Assembly: GCF_031460495.1 (NCBI RefSeq)
Contig: NZ_JAVKTS010000002.1
Span: 145,332 to 209,331 of the forward strand
DNA from: Tissierella sp.
GTDB taxonomy: Bacteria; Bacillota; Clostridia; Tissierellales; Tissierellaceae
Direction: 5' to 3'
Length of the DNA stretch: 64,000 nucleotides
The notes under the pieces are model-generated. The model saw nothing but the letters and a program-made list of their open reading frames with translations, did no database searches and was not told where the DNA came from. The position numbers were made by a program, and so were the translations under genes. This document shows, one piece after another, positions 36,487-46,320 of the stretch (its first letter is position 1; each line of letters begins with the position of its first letter).

Positions 36487-39400
36487 ATGAATCATAAATC
36501 AAAGAGAATAATAAATATTCTTTTGGTAATTTGTATTTTAATTACGAGTTTTGTAGGATCTGCCTATGCAACAAGGTTTGTATTTTCTGATAGTGTAGGT
36601 CATTGGGCTGAGGATGCAATTAATAATCTTTCAAAAAAGGGTGTAATTCATGGATATCCGGATGGACTTTCTCATCCAGATGAAATAATTACAAGAGGAG
36701 AATTTTCTGCTCTTTTGGCAAGAATTATGGAACTTGAGGTAAAGGAAACAAATACGGTTAATATAGTATTTGAGGATATTGCAGGACATTTTGCTCAAAA
36801 AGAAATTGAGGCACTTATTGATGAAGGTATTATCATCAAAGAAGAATATGGTGCTAAATATTTTCCTGATGAGCCTATTACTCGAATGGAAATGATTAAA
36901 ATGTTAGTTAGAGCTATAGGTAAAGAAGATCATAATATCGATTGTGCTTGTAACACAGGGTTTGTTGATGAAGATAATTTGACGGAAGAAGATCGTGAGT
37001 ATATCTGTGCTGGCAAACATTACAATATTATCTCTGGTTATCCAGACGGAACAATACGTCCTGACGGAGAGGCAACACGAGGTGAAGCCTTTGAAATCCT
37101 TGATAAGCATGATGAAATTAAAGAGATAATCGAGCAAGAAGAAGCCACTGATAAAATAGAAGAAGATGTTGTAGATTCTCCTGATGTGGAGCAAGAAGAT
37201 AAGGCTTCAGATAATGGTTCATCCTCAAATGGAGGTTCATATTATGTTCCTGCACCGAAATATGATTATACACTTCCAAATACTGCTTATGTTGAAGAAG
37301 AAATAAAAATTATTCCAACTAGTAGTAATGTAAAATCTGTAGCATGGACAGTTACTAAAAATGGTATTCCTACTGAAATTTCCTCTGTGTTAGATGGAGA
37401 ATTGAAAGAAGAAGGTGGAGTAATTAAAATTAAGTCTGCAGGTAGCTATACATTTTCAGCTACGGCATTAAACAGTAGGGGCAGAACAGTTGTCTGTGAA
37501 CAGACTGTCAGCATCTATCCAGTTATATCAGCACAATTTAGCTTGCCTGAAACAGCACATACTGATACAACAGTAGCTGTGGATCTTGTCACTGAGAATC
37601 TAGGAGATAATTCCTTGATATGGACAATTAAAAAAGATGGCAAAGAAATAGACCTTGAAACTGTAATTACAGGAGAGCTTATAGGTAGTGGTGGTTTAAT
37701 ATTATTTAAAACTAATGGAGTATATAAACTAAGTGCCACAATTACTGATGAGTTAGGTAAAGAAGTTACAGTATCAGATATTACTACTGTATATCCATTG
37801 GCAGAAATAAAAATGGAGCTTGCAAATATTACCCATACGGATAAGACCATCACTTTAAATACAGAAACAAAGAATGCAGAAGAGATGGAGATTGAATGGT
37901 CACTTACTCAAAATGGCAAAGAAGTTATTATTGAAGATTTCATTGAGGGCAACATCTCAATAGGAGAAAGCAATATACGTTTTAAAGAAAAAGGAGTATA
38001 TAACCTAAGTATTTCATTGAGTGATAAGACCGGAAGAGTATTTAAGGAAACTGTAGCTATTACAGTATATCCTGTAGGCTCAGCCGGTTTTTATCTTCCC
38101 GAAATATTTCATACAGACGATATCATAAAGGTTGAAGCTACATTTGGAGAAATCGGAGATCATATTGCTGATTGGTACCTTGTAAAAGATGGTAAGGAGG
38201 TTAAGCTTTCTGATTTCATCATTAGTAAACTTTCAAATGATGGTGGAATGATCCAATTTAATCAGAAGGGAGAATACACTCTAAAGGCATCATTCACTGA
38301 TGATGGAGGAAGAACTTATAATTATAAGCAAGCGCTCAAAGTCTATCCTGTGCCATCCGTGAGCTATACACTCCCTAAATATGTTCATACTGATAGTGAT
38401 ATTAGGGTAGATGTAGATAGTACAGAACTTGATGGACTAAAGATTGAATGGCTAGTTGATAATACCTTTGGTTTTCAAGACTGGTCAACCTATGTAGATG
38501 GTAAGTTAGATAACAACGGAGGAAACATTCGATTCAAAAGAGCTGGCATATATGAATTGGTAGCTAGAATTACCGATGAAACAGGCAGAGTATTTCTTTT
38601 TGAAGTGGGTGGTAAAACAGAAGTACTTCCTGTGTTAAGCATAGGATTCGAACTGCCTGCCCTTGCATACACCGACAGCATAATTGATATTAGAACTCAT
38701 GGCAGCAATAACGTACTGCCAGTGGAATGGGGTATTACAAAAGACGATAAACCTATTTCTGAAAGTAAAGCATTTGATGGCAGCTTAAATGCACATGGTG
38801 GAAAAATCACTTTTCTTGAAGAAGGGGAATATGTTCTAACTGCAACAATGACAGATTTTCTAAAAAGGAGTTTCTCACATTCCCAAAACATAACCATAAA
38901 GCCTGTTATAAAATATAATTTTACAATGCCTGAATCAATTCATTATGGCAAAGAGTTTGAAGTAGAAACCACTTCTGAAAACCTTGGAAATAATGAGGTT
39001 CAGTGGAAATTAGAAAAAATAAGCGAACCAGTTTCTTTTAGTGGAGAGCTTACAAACGATGGAGGTAAGATTTTAATATCAGATATAGGGATATTTACTC
39101 TTATCGCTACAATTACAGATAGTGAAAGTAGGATATTTACTCATTCGGAAAATATCTCTGTTACTAATACAGCACCAACAGTGACGATAACAGCTACACC
39201 AACTAGAACCGTTAAAAATGGTAAATTCTTCGTTGATATCAAGGTAGCTGCTAATGATGCAGATGGGGATTCAACTACCTTGGAATATGAAGGAACAACA
39301 GCTGATAACTACTATTCAGTAGGTACACACACCATTAAAGTACGAGCAAAGGACATAGCTGGTGCTTATTCACCATGGATGGAAAAGAGCTTTACAGTTA

Positions 39401-40215
39401 TAAATTCAGCACCAACAGTAACACTAACAGCTACACCAACTAGAATAGTTAAAAATGGTAAGTTTTTTGTTGATATCAAGGCAACTTCTAATGATGCTGA
39501 TGGAGATGCAACAACCTTGGAATATGACGGAACAACTGCTGATAACTATTATTCAGTAGGTACACACACCATCCGAGTGAGAGCAAAAGATATAGCCGGA
39601 ACATATTCGCCATGGGTAGAAAAAAGCTTTACAATTGTAAACTCAGCTCCAACGGCTCCTGTAATTAGTAGAACTCCAAATGGAAATAGTGTTGCCCCTG
39701 GAACAAAGGTGACTATTACAGCTAGTAGTACTGATGCAGATAAGGATCCAATCACTTATATTTGGGAAGGGCGTAATGCAGAACAACAGGTATATCCGTT
39801 AGGGAAAAATGTAGTTCGTGTAAAGGCTGTGGATTCCACAGGTGCAGAATCTCCTTGGGCAGCAATTGTGTTCTTTGTGGCTGACTCTAATGGTGGTGGC
39901 GGGATGACATTAACAGGCCCTGATTCTGTTATTTTAGAAAATGGATTAGAAGGTGCAACTATAACAGAATATACTTTTACTGTTCCACCTGTATCAGGAC
40001 ATAGCGGAAGTGACCATGGCCGAGTTAGAGGATACAATGTATTGACAAAGCAGTGGGATCAGCTTGATTATGGAACGACAAGCAATGGCATCACATTTAG
40101 TAGAAGTCTTGGTGCTGGTGTTTACTCCAAACTAGAATTTTATTACTATACCAACCATAACTGTATGTATAACAAATCAAATATCACCTATTCCGTTAAC
40201 TACCACTTTGAATAA
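36487..40215 (+). CDS. Large SLH-domain surface protein with Ig-like repeats
   Basis: A 1242-residue exported protein. A signal peptide (residues 1-28, ending SAYA) is followed by three SLH domains (about 30-205; DSVGHWAEDAINNLS, GHFAQKEIEALIDEG and ISGYPDGTIRPDGEATR) that should bind cell-wall polymer. After a Ser/Gly linker come seven ~93-residue repeats of the type LP..HTD..I.V...W.I.K.GK...GG.I.F...G.Y.L.A.ITD..GR (about 255-890), then three PKD/Ig-like repeats (about 895-1130). There is no sortase motif. Encoded between two pilin-like genes, it is a candidate adhesin. Confidence 0.85.
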   Translation: MNHKSKRIINILLVICILITSFVGSAYATRFVFSDSVGHWAEDAINNLSKKGVIHGYPDGLSHPDEIITRGEFSALLARIMELEVKETNTVNIVFEDIAGHFAQKEIEALIDEGIIIKEEYGAKYFPDEPITRMEMIKMLVRAIGKEDHNIDCACNTGFVDEDNLTEEDREYICAGKHYNIISGYPDGTIRPDGEATRGEAFEILDKHDEIKEIIEQEEATDKIEEDVVDSPDVEQEDKASDNGSSSNGGSYYVPAPKYDYTLPNTAYVEEEIKIIPTSSNVKSVAWTVTKNGIPTEISSVLDGELKEEGGVIKIKSAGSYTFSATALNSRGRTVVCEQTVSIYPVISAQFSLPETAHTDTTVAVDLVTENLGDNSLIWTIKKDGKEIDLETVITGELIGSGGLILFKTNGVYKLSATITDELGKEVTVSDITTVYPLAEIKMELANITHTDKTITLNTETKNAEEMEIEWSLTQNGKEVIIEDFIEGNISIGESNIRFKEKGVYNLSISLSDKTGRVFKETVAITVYPVGSAGFYLPEIFHTDDIIKVEATFGEIGDHIADWYLVKDGKEVKLSDFIISKLSNDGGMIQFNQKGEYTLKASFTDDGGRTYNYKQALKVYPVPSVSYTLPKYVHTDSDIRVDVDSTELDGLKIEWLVDNTFGFQDWSTYVDGKLDNNGGNIRFKRAGIYELVARITDETGRVFLFEVGGKTEVLPVLSIGFELPALAYTDSIIDIRTHGSNNVLPVEWGITKDDKPISESKAFDGSLNAHGGKITFLEEGEYVLTATMTDFLKRSFSHSQNITIKPVIKYNFTMPESIHYGKEFEVETTSENLGNNEVQWKLEKISEPVSFSGELTNDGGKILISDIGIFTLIATITDSESRIFTHSENISVTNTAPTVTITATPTRTVKNGKFFVDIKVAANDADGDSTTLEYEGTTADNYYSVGTHTIKVRAKDIAGAYSPWMEKSFTVINSAPTVTLTATPTRIVKNGKFFVDIKATSNDADGDATTLEYDGTTADNYYSVGTHTIRVRAKDIAGTYSPWVEKSFTIVNSAPTAPVISRTPNGNSVAPGTKVTITASSTDADKDPITYIWEGRNAEQQVYPLGKNVVRVKAVDSTGAESPWAAIVFFVADSNGGGGMTLTGPDSVILENGLEGATITEYTFTVPPVSGHSGSDHGRVRGYNVLTKQWDQLDYGTTSNGITFSRSLGAGVYSKLEFYYYTNHNCMYNKSNITYSVNYHFE
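39169..39648 (+). repeat. Two tandem 240-bp near-identical repeats in the SLH gene
   Basis: Units start at 39169 and 39409 (both begin with a SAPTVT-type codon run) and are highly similar over 240 bases. A third, diverged unit starts at 39649. Such repeats can expand or contract. Confidence 0.75.
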
Positions 40216-40229
40216 ATGGAGGGATCACT

Positions 40230-40460
40230 ATGAGTAATATATTGATAAAAACAAAAAACCTTTTAGTCAGACAAGCAGTGGCTGTAAAGATTGCAATTAA
40301 CAATAACCGTGGAGAAGGGTATATTGATACTGCAGTAAAAATCCTTATTGCCGTAGTTTTAGGAGCATTGCTCCTTGCAGGACTGTATGCATTATTCGGT
40401 GAAGTGGTTATGCCGACATTGGAAGAACAAATCAAAGAAATGTTTAACTATGCAGGCTAA
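40230..40460 (+). CDS. DUF6133 pilin-like protein, copy 2
   Basis: A 76-residue paralogue of the protein at 36239-36469, with the same NNRGEGYID motif and hydrophobic helix; the last ~48 residues differ at only a few sites. It overlaps the prepilin peptidase gene, which begins at 40450 before this gene's stop. The pair flank the SLH gene. Confidence 0.75.
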   Translation: MSNILIKTKNLLVRQAVAVKIAINNNRGEGYIDTAVKILIAVVLGALLLAGLYALFGEVVMPTLEEQIKEMFNYAG

Positions 40461-40878
40461 TAGCATCCTACAAGGGGTGCTGTTTTCTTTTCTGCTTTTG
40501 GCAGCATCTTATACAGACATTAAAAAAAGAGAAATTCCAGATATGGTCTGCGTTCTCCTTGCATTGACAGGGTTCCTGCAATTTAATTATCCAAATTTAT
40601 TAGGAATATTTGTTGCTTTGCCTTTTCTTATAGCAGCAATGTTTAAAGAAAATAGTATTGGAGGCGGAGATATTAAGCTAACTGCCACAGTTGGGTTTGT
40701 CCTTGGATTTTGGAAAGGAATCTATGGATTAATAATAGGACTTACCTTATTGATATTGTTTTATATCATGTTAAGAATTTCATTAATTATCAGAAAAAAG
40801 CAGGTAGCAAAGAATTTATCTATGCCACTTGCTCCCTTTTTAGGGATAGGTTTTTTAATCATGTATTTTATAAATTAG
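40450..40878 (+). CDS. Type IV prepilin peptidase (A24), TadV/CpaA-like
   Basis: A 142-residue membrane peptidase with about four helices. The two catalytic aspartates are visible: D23 in TDIKKREIPD and D74 in the GGGD motif (residues 71-74). The start at 40450 overlaps the DUF6133 copy 2 stop; an upstream in-frame ATG at 40375 would run through that gene. It lacks the N-terminal methylase domain of PilD, as is usual for the Tad/Flp enzymes. It should cleave the GEGYID-containing proteins of this locus. Confidence 0.88.
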   Translation: MQANSILQGVLFSFLLLAASYTDIKKREIPDMVCVLLALTGFLQFNYPNLLGIFVALPFLIAAMFKENSIGGGDIKLTATVGFVLGFWKGIYGLIIGLTLLILFYIMLRISLIIRKKQVAKNLSMPLAPFLGIGFLIMYFIN

Positions 40879-40890
40879 GGGGAATATACT

Positions 40891-41736
40891 ATGAGTTTTT
40901 TAAGGAATAGAACAGTAGTTGGAGTGATTTGTATCGTATTATCACTCCTTATTTGTTTTGGGATCACACCATTATTTAATAAAGAGATAAGTCAAAAGAT
41001 AGAAATTGTCCGTGTGACAAAGGAGATAAAATCAGGTGATGAAATCACAAAGGATATGGTCCAAGTAGTAGAAGTAGGTGGATTTAATCTGCCTGAAAAT
41101 GTGATTCGTACCAAAGAAACAGTGATCGGTAAGTTTGCAGTTTCAGATTTAGGAATTGGAGATTATATTTTAAGTACAAAATTATCAGAGATACCAGCAG
41201 CTGAAAATGCCTATTTATATAATCTAAATGGAAGTAAACAAGCAATGTCCATAACCATTAAGACCTTTGCAAATGGTCTTTCAGGAAAGCTACAAAGTGG
41301 AGATGTTGTATCTGTTATTGCACCTGATTATAAAAAGCAAGGTGCAACAGTTATTCCAGCAGAGCTTAAATATGTAGAGGTAATTTCTGTTACTGCCTCA
41401 TCAGGATATGATGCTAATACAAATGAACAAGGAACAGAAGATGAAAGAGAACTTCCATCAACAGTAACACTCCTTGTAACCCCTGAACAAGGTAATATTC
41501 TAGCAGAATTAGAGGCGGATTCTAAATCACACCTATCACTTGTATATCGTGGAAGTCCAGAGAACACAAAGAAATTTATTTATATGCAAGAAGAAATTAT
41601 AGAAGCCCTCTATTATCCAGAACCAGAAGAACAGATGGAAGATGTATCTGAAGAAGACAAAGTAGAAGAGGCAATAGATAACTCAAACACATCCTCTGAA
41701 GGAGTAGAAGAAGAAACAGGAAGTGAGGTAGAGTAA
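40891..41736 (+). CDS. CpaB/RcpC-like pilus assembly protein
   Basis: A 281-residue protein with one N-terminal helix (residues 8-27) then an SAF-type domain (about 40-115; EIKSGDEITKDMV and VIGKFAVSDLGIGDYIL) and a beta-rich C-terminal part. CpaB/RcpC proteins work in Tad pilus assembly. The last 40 residues are acidic and low-complexity. It lies between the peptidase and the TadZ-like ATPase as in known Tad loci. Confidence 0.8.
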   Translation: MSFLRNRTVVGVICIVLSLLICFGITPLFNKEISQKIEIVRVTKEIKSGDEITKDMVQVVEVGGFNLPENVIRTKETVIGKFAVSDLGIGDYILSTKLSEIPAAENAYLYNLNGSKQAMSITIKTFANGLSGKLQSGDVVSVIAPDYKKQGATVIPAELKYVEVISVTASSGYDANTNEQGTEDERELPSTVTLLVTPEQGNILAELEADSKSHLSLVYRGSPENTKKFIYMQEEIIEALYYPEPEEQMEDVSEEDKVEEAIDNSNTSSEGVEEETGSEVE

Positions 41737-41738
41737 AG

Positions 41739-42551
41739 ATGTTAAACTTTAAGAAAAATAGTATTTTTACTCGCAATTTAAAGGGAGAAAATGTTCAGGA
41801 AGAAATCTTACATGGTGGTGTTTTATCTGTTTGGGGAAGTCCCGGGAGTGGAAAAACAACAGTAGCTACAAAGATTGCAAAATATCTTGCGGATAAGAAA
41901 AAGAATGTAGTACTGGTATTATGCGATATGACAGCTCCAATGTTACCTTGTATCTGTCCTTCACAAGAACTTGAATGCGAAAAATCATTAGGAAGTATCC
42001 TTGCTGCAACCCATGTCACAGAGCCACTTGTAAAACACAATATGATTACCCATAAAAAGCTATCATACCTTACTATCCTTGGCATGTTAAAGGGAGAAAA
42101 CGAATATACCTATCCGCCCTATTCAGAAGTGCAAGCAAGAGAGCTGATTGATAGCCTTCGTGAAATCGCACCATTTATTATTATAGATTGTGGCAGTTAT
42201 ATAGCAAATGATGTTTTATCTGCTGTTGCACTAATGGAGTCGGATTCCGTATTAAGACTTGCCAATTGTGATTTAAAAAGCATCAGTTATTTATCAAGTC
42301 AATTACCTCTTCTTCGTGATGGGAAATGGGATGCAGATAAGCAATATAAAATAGCTTCAAACATTAAACCACAGCAAGGGGTAGACCATATGAGTCAAGC
42401 ACTTGGAAGTGTAGCCTTTAAGCTTCCACATTCACAGGAACTTGAGGAACAATACCTAGCTGGAAATCTATTCGATGAATTATCCATGAAGGACAGCAAG
42501 GCATTTCGCAAAGAAATTGAGAAGATAGCAAGGGAGGTGTTTGGGTGTTAG
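41739..42551 (+). CDS. TadZ/CpaE-like ATPase
   Basis: A 270-residue P-loop ATPase of the MinD/CpaE type: SVWGSPGSGKTTVATKIAK at about residues 30-48 and the late FIIIDCGSYIANDVLSAVALM region. TadZ proteins place the pilus machine at a cell pole. The gene overlaps the TadA start by seven bases, so it is translated with it. Confidence 0.78.
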   Translation: MLNFKKNSIFTRNLKGENVQEEILHGGVLSVWGSPGSGKTTVATKIAKYLADKKKNVVLVLCDMTAPMLPCICPSQELECEKSLGSILAATHVTEPLVKHNMITHKKLSYLTILGMLKGENEYTYPPYSEVQARELIDSLREIAPFIIIDCGSYIANDVLSAVALMESDSVLRLANCDLKSISYLSSQLPLLRDGKWDADKQYKIASNIKPQQGVDHMSQALGSVAFKLPHSQELEEQYLAGNLFDELSMKDSKAFRKEIEKIAREVFGC

Positions 42552-44098
42552 GCAAAATAAGAAATAGTTCTGTGTTTCTAAAGACAAAAGGGCAACAAAA
42601 CGTGTCATCTACAAATGAAAAGACAATATCAAAGACCTCCAAAAGGGCAATTGAAATGCTGGAAACTCAAGGAGCAGAGAAAAAAATAAAAGAGATACAA
42701 GAATCACGAGAAGCTCAAAAAACACAAAGGGAGTTAGGTTCTGAAAATAGAACTCACTCCCTATTTTTTGCCCCTGAAACAGAGGGTAAGGACTTTTCTA
42801 CTGTTCTAAAGGACGTTCAAGAATATATTTCAAGTAATTATTCTGTTCTTATTACCGATGGAACTATGAAGGATTCTAAAGAGCAGATGAAACGATATAT
42901 CTCTAAATACGTTCAGGATAGCAGAATCTCAGTAAAAGGTATGAGTGGCAATGAATTAATAGATGCACTTTATACTGAAATGGCTGAGTATGGTTTTTTA
43001 ACAAAATATATATATGGAGAAGGTATTGAAGAAATAGACATCAACTCTTGGAAAGATATCGAAGTGCAGTATTCTGATGGAAGAAATGAAAAGCTTAAAG
43101 AACATTTTGATTCTCCTGAACATGCAATTAATGTAATAAGGAGAATACTCCATGTTTCTGGTATGGTACTTGATAATGCCAGTCCAGCTGTTCTTGGGCA
43201 TTTAACAAAAAATATTCGTATTGCAGTACTTAAAACCCCCTTAGTGGATGAAGATGTTGGGATTTCAGCCTCTATTCGTATTGTAAATCCTCAAAGTATG
43301 AAAAAGGAGGATTTTGTAGATGGTGGTACAGCAACAAATCCTATGCTTGAATTTTTATCAGAGTGTATTCGCTATGGTATTTCTGTCTGTGTGGCAGGAG
43401 CAACCAGCTCTGGTAAAACAACAATTGCTGGATGGTTACTTACTACCATTCCTGATAATAAGCGAATATTTACTATTGAAAACGGCTCACGTGAGCTTGC
43501 CTTAGTTCGTGAACAAGAAGGAAGAGTAACTAATTCTGTTATTCATACCATAACACGTGACAGTGAGAATGAAAGGCAAAGAGTAGATCAGATTACTTTG
43601 CTTGATATGTCTTTAAGATTTAATCCAGATATTATTGTAGTAGGGGAAATGCGTGGAGCAGAGGCTAATGCAGCACAGGAGGCAGCGAGGACAGGGGTAG
43701 CTGTTCTTACTACCATCCATTCAAACTCTTGTGAGGCAACCTATCGCAGAATGGTATCCCTTTGCAAACGAGCAGTAGATATGTCAGATGAAACCCTAAT
43801 GGGATATGTAACAGAGGCTTATCCTATTGTTGTGTTTTGTAAACAACTTGAAAATAAGGAAAGAAAGATGATGGAGATAATGGAATGCGAGATCCTTCCA
43901 GATGGCACAAGGAATTACCGTCCATTATATCAATATGTGATTACTGAAAATCGGATGGAGGATGGGAAATTTATAATTAATGGTTACCATGAGCAGATCA
44001 ATAGTATTTCAGATAGCCTTAGTAAAAGATTCTTGGAAAATGGAATGCCAATTGACATCATAGAAAAACTGAAAACAAAGGAGGTGGAAACTCTATGA
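42545..44098 (+). CDS. tadA: TadA/CpaF secretion ATPase
   Basis: A 517-residue type II/IV secretion ATPase. Walker A is GATSSGKTT at about residues 285-293, with IIVVGEMRGAEA near 363 and the Asp/His box ending TTIHSNSCEATYRRM. The N-terminal ~110 residues are a linker-like segment, followed by YGFLTKYIYGEGIEEIDINSW. Start GTG at 42545 with GGGAGGTG. It powers pilus assembly and sits immediately before tadB. Confidence 0.92.
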   Translation: MLGKIRNSSVFLKTKGQQNVSSTNEKTISKTSKRAIEMLETQGAEKKIKEIQESREAQKTQRELGSENRTHSLFFAPETEGKDFSTVLKDVQEYISSNYSVLITDGTMKDSKEQMKRYISKYVQDSRISVKGMSGNELIDALYTEMAEYGFLTKYIYGEGIEEIDINSWKDIEVQYSDGRNEKLKEHFDSPEHAINVIRRILHVSGMVLDNASPAVLGHLTKNIRIAVLKTPLVDEDVGISASIRIVNPQSMKKEDFVDGGTATNPMLEFLSECIRYGISVCVAGATSSGKTTIAGWLLTTIPDNKRIFTIENGSRELALVREQEGRVTNSVIHTITRDSENERQRVDQITLLDMSLRFNPDIIVVGEMRGAEANAAQEAARTGVAVLTTIHSNSCEATYRRMVSLCKRAVDMSDETLMGYVTEAYPIVVFCKQLENKERKMMEIMECEILPDGTRNYRPLYQYVITENRMEDGKFIINGYHEQINSISDSLSKRFLENGMPIDIIEKLKTKEVETL

Positions 44099-45024
44099 GT
44101 ACCATCTTGTTGATTGCCTGTATCGGAATGATTACAGGTTTTTTTATTTTATTTGGAATCTCACCAATGGAGTTCACGGAAAACATATTTAAAAAGCTGA
44201 TAAGTAAGCCAAGGAGCATTAAGGATGAGATAAATGAGACTACAAAACGAAAGAAAGTATCTTTTTTAAGACGAGAAATCATGGAGGTACAAGAGATTTT
44301 AAAAGTAACAGGGAGAGAAAAGAAATTTCCAATGCTTTGTGCCTTATCCTTGTTATTGTTTGCTATGGGAGGATCTATTGCTATCATGCTCGATAACTTT
44401 TTCTTAGTACCAGTGATGGCAATAGGCTTTATGTTTCTGCCATTTTGGTATATAAGGCTTACTCAAAGTTATTTTAAAAGGGATATTGCTGCAGAGTTAG
44501 AAACAGCACTGAGTATTATAACAACTGCTTATTTAAGAAATGAGGATATTCTTACAGCAGTTGAGGAAAATATGAACTACTTAAATCCACCAGTTCTGTC
44601 TATATTTAAGGGTTTCGTTTCAAGGATAAAGCTGATAAACCCAGATATTATGGGAGCTTTGCAAGCTATGAAAGAACAGATTGATAATGCTGTGTTTCGT
44701 GAATGGTGTGATGCTTTAATCGCTTGTCAGCTTGATAGAAGCTTAAAGACAACCTTAACACCCATTGTAAGTAAGCTATCGGATATGCGTGTAGTAAATG
44801 GAGAACTTGAAAACATGGTCTTTGAACCAAGAAAAGAATTTATTACTATGGTAATATTGGTCATTGGAAATATACCTCTTTTGTATTTTCTAAACAAAGA
44901 CTGGTACTACACACTCATGCACTCAGCTTTGGGACAGATTATTCTTTCTATTTGTGCTATGGCTATTTTTATATCAACAGCTTTCGTAATTAAATTAACC
45001 CATCCAATTGAGTATAGGAGGTAG
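44095..45024 (+). CDS. tadB: TadB-like inner membrane protein
   Basis: A 309-residue protein of the type II secretion F family, overlapping tadA by four bases (ATGA). Hydrophobic segments lie at about residues 3-22, 80-120 and 255-305, with a helical domain between. Motif DILTAVEENMNYL is T2SSF-like. With the next gene it should form the pilus platform. Confidence 0.82.
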   Translation: MSTILLIACIGMITGFFILFGISPMEFTENIFKKLISKPRSIKDEINETTKRKKVSFLRREIMEVQEILKVTGREKKFPMLCALSLLLFAMGGSIAIMLDNFFLVPVMAIGFMFLPFWYIRLTQSYFKRDIAAELETALSIITTAYLRNEDILTAVEENMNYLNPPVLSIFKGFVSRIKLINPDIMGALQAMKEQIDNAVFREWCDALIACQLDRSLKTTLTPIVSKLSDMRVVNGELENMVFEPRKEFITMVILVIGNIPLLYFLNKDWYYTLMHSALGQIILSICAMAIFISTAFVIKLTHPIEYRR

Positions 45025-45030
45025 CCGAAT

Positions 45031-45903
45031 ATGACAATTTTAATCTTTATATTTGGCATACTGCTTGCCATTGGTTTGTTTCTAATTTCTGCTGATTTGC
45101 TAAAATTGCCAAGCCTTGCAACACAAAAGGCTATGTTATCTGCTGGCAAACAAGGGAAAGAAAAAGCGAAAACTGTAGATGTACTTCTTATGGGATGGGC
45201 AGTGAAGCTTGCTAAATATATTCCTATGGATGAGTATAAAAAAAGCAGAATGAAAAACACATTAAATGCTGCTGGAATGAATCTGACTCCAGAAGAGTTT
45301 ATTTCATCAGCAATATTAGAGTCGGGAATAATTGCGATTCTAATTATCCCTTGCCTTATGATACTTCCACTCATTGCACCAATACTTATGTTTTTAAGCA
45401 TTATCATATATTTTAAGGAAATTCGTAAAGCAGATGAGATATTAAAGATAAAGAAAGAAAAAATTGAAGTAGAACTGCCAAGATTTGTAGCAACCATTAC
45501 TCAGGAGTTAAAGGCAAGTAGGGATGTATTGTCTATTATAGAGAACTATAAGAAGAATGCAGGAGAGGAATTTGCTGATGAGCTGGATATCTTAACAGCA
45601 GATATGCGCTCCTCTTCCTATGAGGCATCACTTACAAGATTTGAGGCAAGGATTAACTCACCGATGCTATCAGATATAACGAGAGGGTTAATTGGTGTTC
45701 TTCGTGGGGATGATGGATCCATGTATTTTCAAATGCTATCCCATGATATGAAACAGCTTGAACTTCAACGATTAAAAGCACAGGCAATGAAAATACCACC
45801 TAAGATTAGAGTGTTTTCCTTTGTAATGCTTATGTGTTTCTTGATGACCTATATGGCCATCATTGTATATGAAATTATACGTTCCCTTAGTGGAATGTTC
45901 TAG
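45031..45903 (+). CDS. tadC: TadC-like inner membrane protein
   Basis: A 290-residue T2SSF-family protein, paralogous to TadB in Tad systems. Helices at the N terminus (residues 3-22), at about 95-130, and a C-terminal helix around 263-288. The ELPRFVATITQELKASRDVLSIIENYKK segment is characteristic. It follows tadB by six bases. Confidence 0.85.
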   Translation: MTILIFIFGILLAIGLFLISADLLKLPSLATQKAMLSAGKQGKEKAKTVDVLLMGWAVKLAKYIPMDEYKKSRMKNTLNAAGMNLTPEEFISSAILESGIIAILIIPCLMILPLIAPILMFLSIIIYFKEIRKADEILKIKKEKIEVELPRFVATITQELKASRDVLSIIENYKKNAGEEFADELDILTADMRSSSYEASLTRFEARINSPMLSDITRGLIGVLRGDDGSMYFQMLSHDMKQLELQRLKAQAMKIPPKIRVFSFVMLMCFLMTYMAIIVYEIIRSLSGMF

Positions 45904-45916
45904 GGGGGGTGTCTAT

Positions 45917-46312
45917 GTGATAAAAATATTAAAGTCAAAGCAAGGCGAAGGATATATAGATGTTGCAATTCTTGTGCTTTGCGCCATGCTTGTTATTGCT
46001 CTTGCAGTGAGAGTATTTCCAGCTTATATCATAAAACAACAGGTAGATACCTTTGCTACAGAGCTTGTAAGGGAATCAGAAATTGCAGGAAGGGTAGGAT
46101 CTGAAACTACAAACAGGGAGCTTTTACTTCGAGAAAAAACAGGTATTACACCAACGGTTAAATGGTCAAAGTCAGGAAGAATTCAGTTAAATGAAGAGAT
46201 AACTGTTACAGTTACCTTTGAAACAAATATAGGTATATTTGGAGGATTTGGTTCTTTTCCTGTTACCTTAAGAGCTGATGCCGCTGGGAAATCAGAAGTA
46301 TATTGGAAGTAG
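45917..46312 (+). CDS. DUF4320 pseudopilin-like protein with GEGYID motif
   Basis: A 131-residue protein starting at GTG 45917 (SD GGGGGG). SKQGEGYIDVAILVLCAMLVIALAV shows the same GEGYID motif placed just before a hydrophobic helix as in the two DUF6133 proteins. The rest is beta-rich (TVTFETNIGIFGGFGSF). It is a TadE/F-like minor pseudopilin candidate and a likely substrate of the peptidase at 40450-40878. DUF4320 is the family I recall. Confidence 0.76.
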   Translation: MIKILKSKQGEGYIDVAILVLCAMLVIALAVRVFPAYIIKQQVDTFATELVRESEIAGRVGSETTNRELLLREKTGITPTVKWSKSGRIQLNEEITVTVTFETNIGIFGGFGSFPVTLRADAAGKSEVYWK

Positions 46313-46320
46313 GTGAAATC

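Noticed and set aside
39169..39890. CRISPR array
   Set aside because: The 240-bp repeats are in-frame protein repeats with no unique spacers.
40375..40449. Extended N terminus of the prepilin peptidase from ATG 40375
   Set aside because: It lies wholly inside the DUF6133 copy 2 gene; the ATG at 40450 gives the family-typical start before the first helix.
44907..45497. A 196-residue minus-strand reading frame
   Set aside because: Antisense of tadB/tadC; hydrophobic only because the other strand encodes charged residues.
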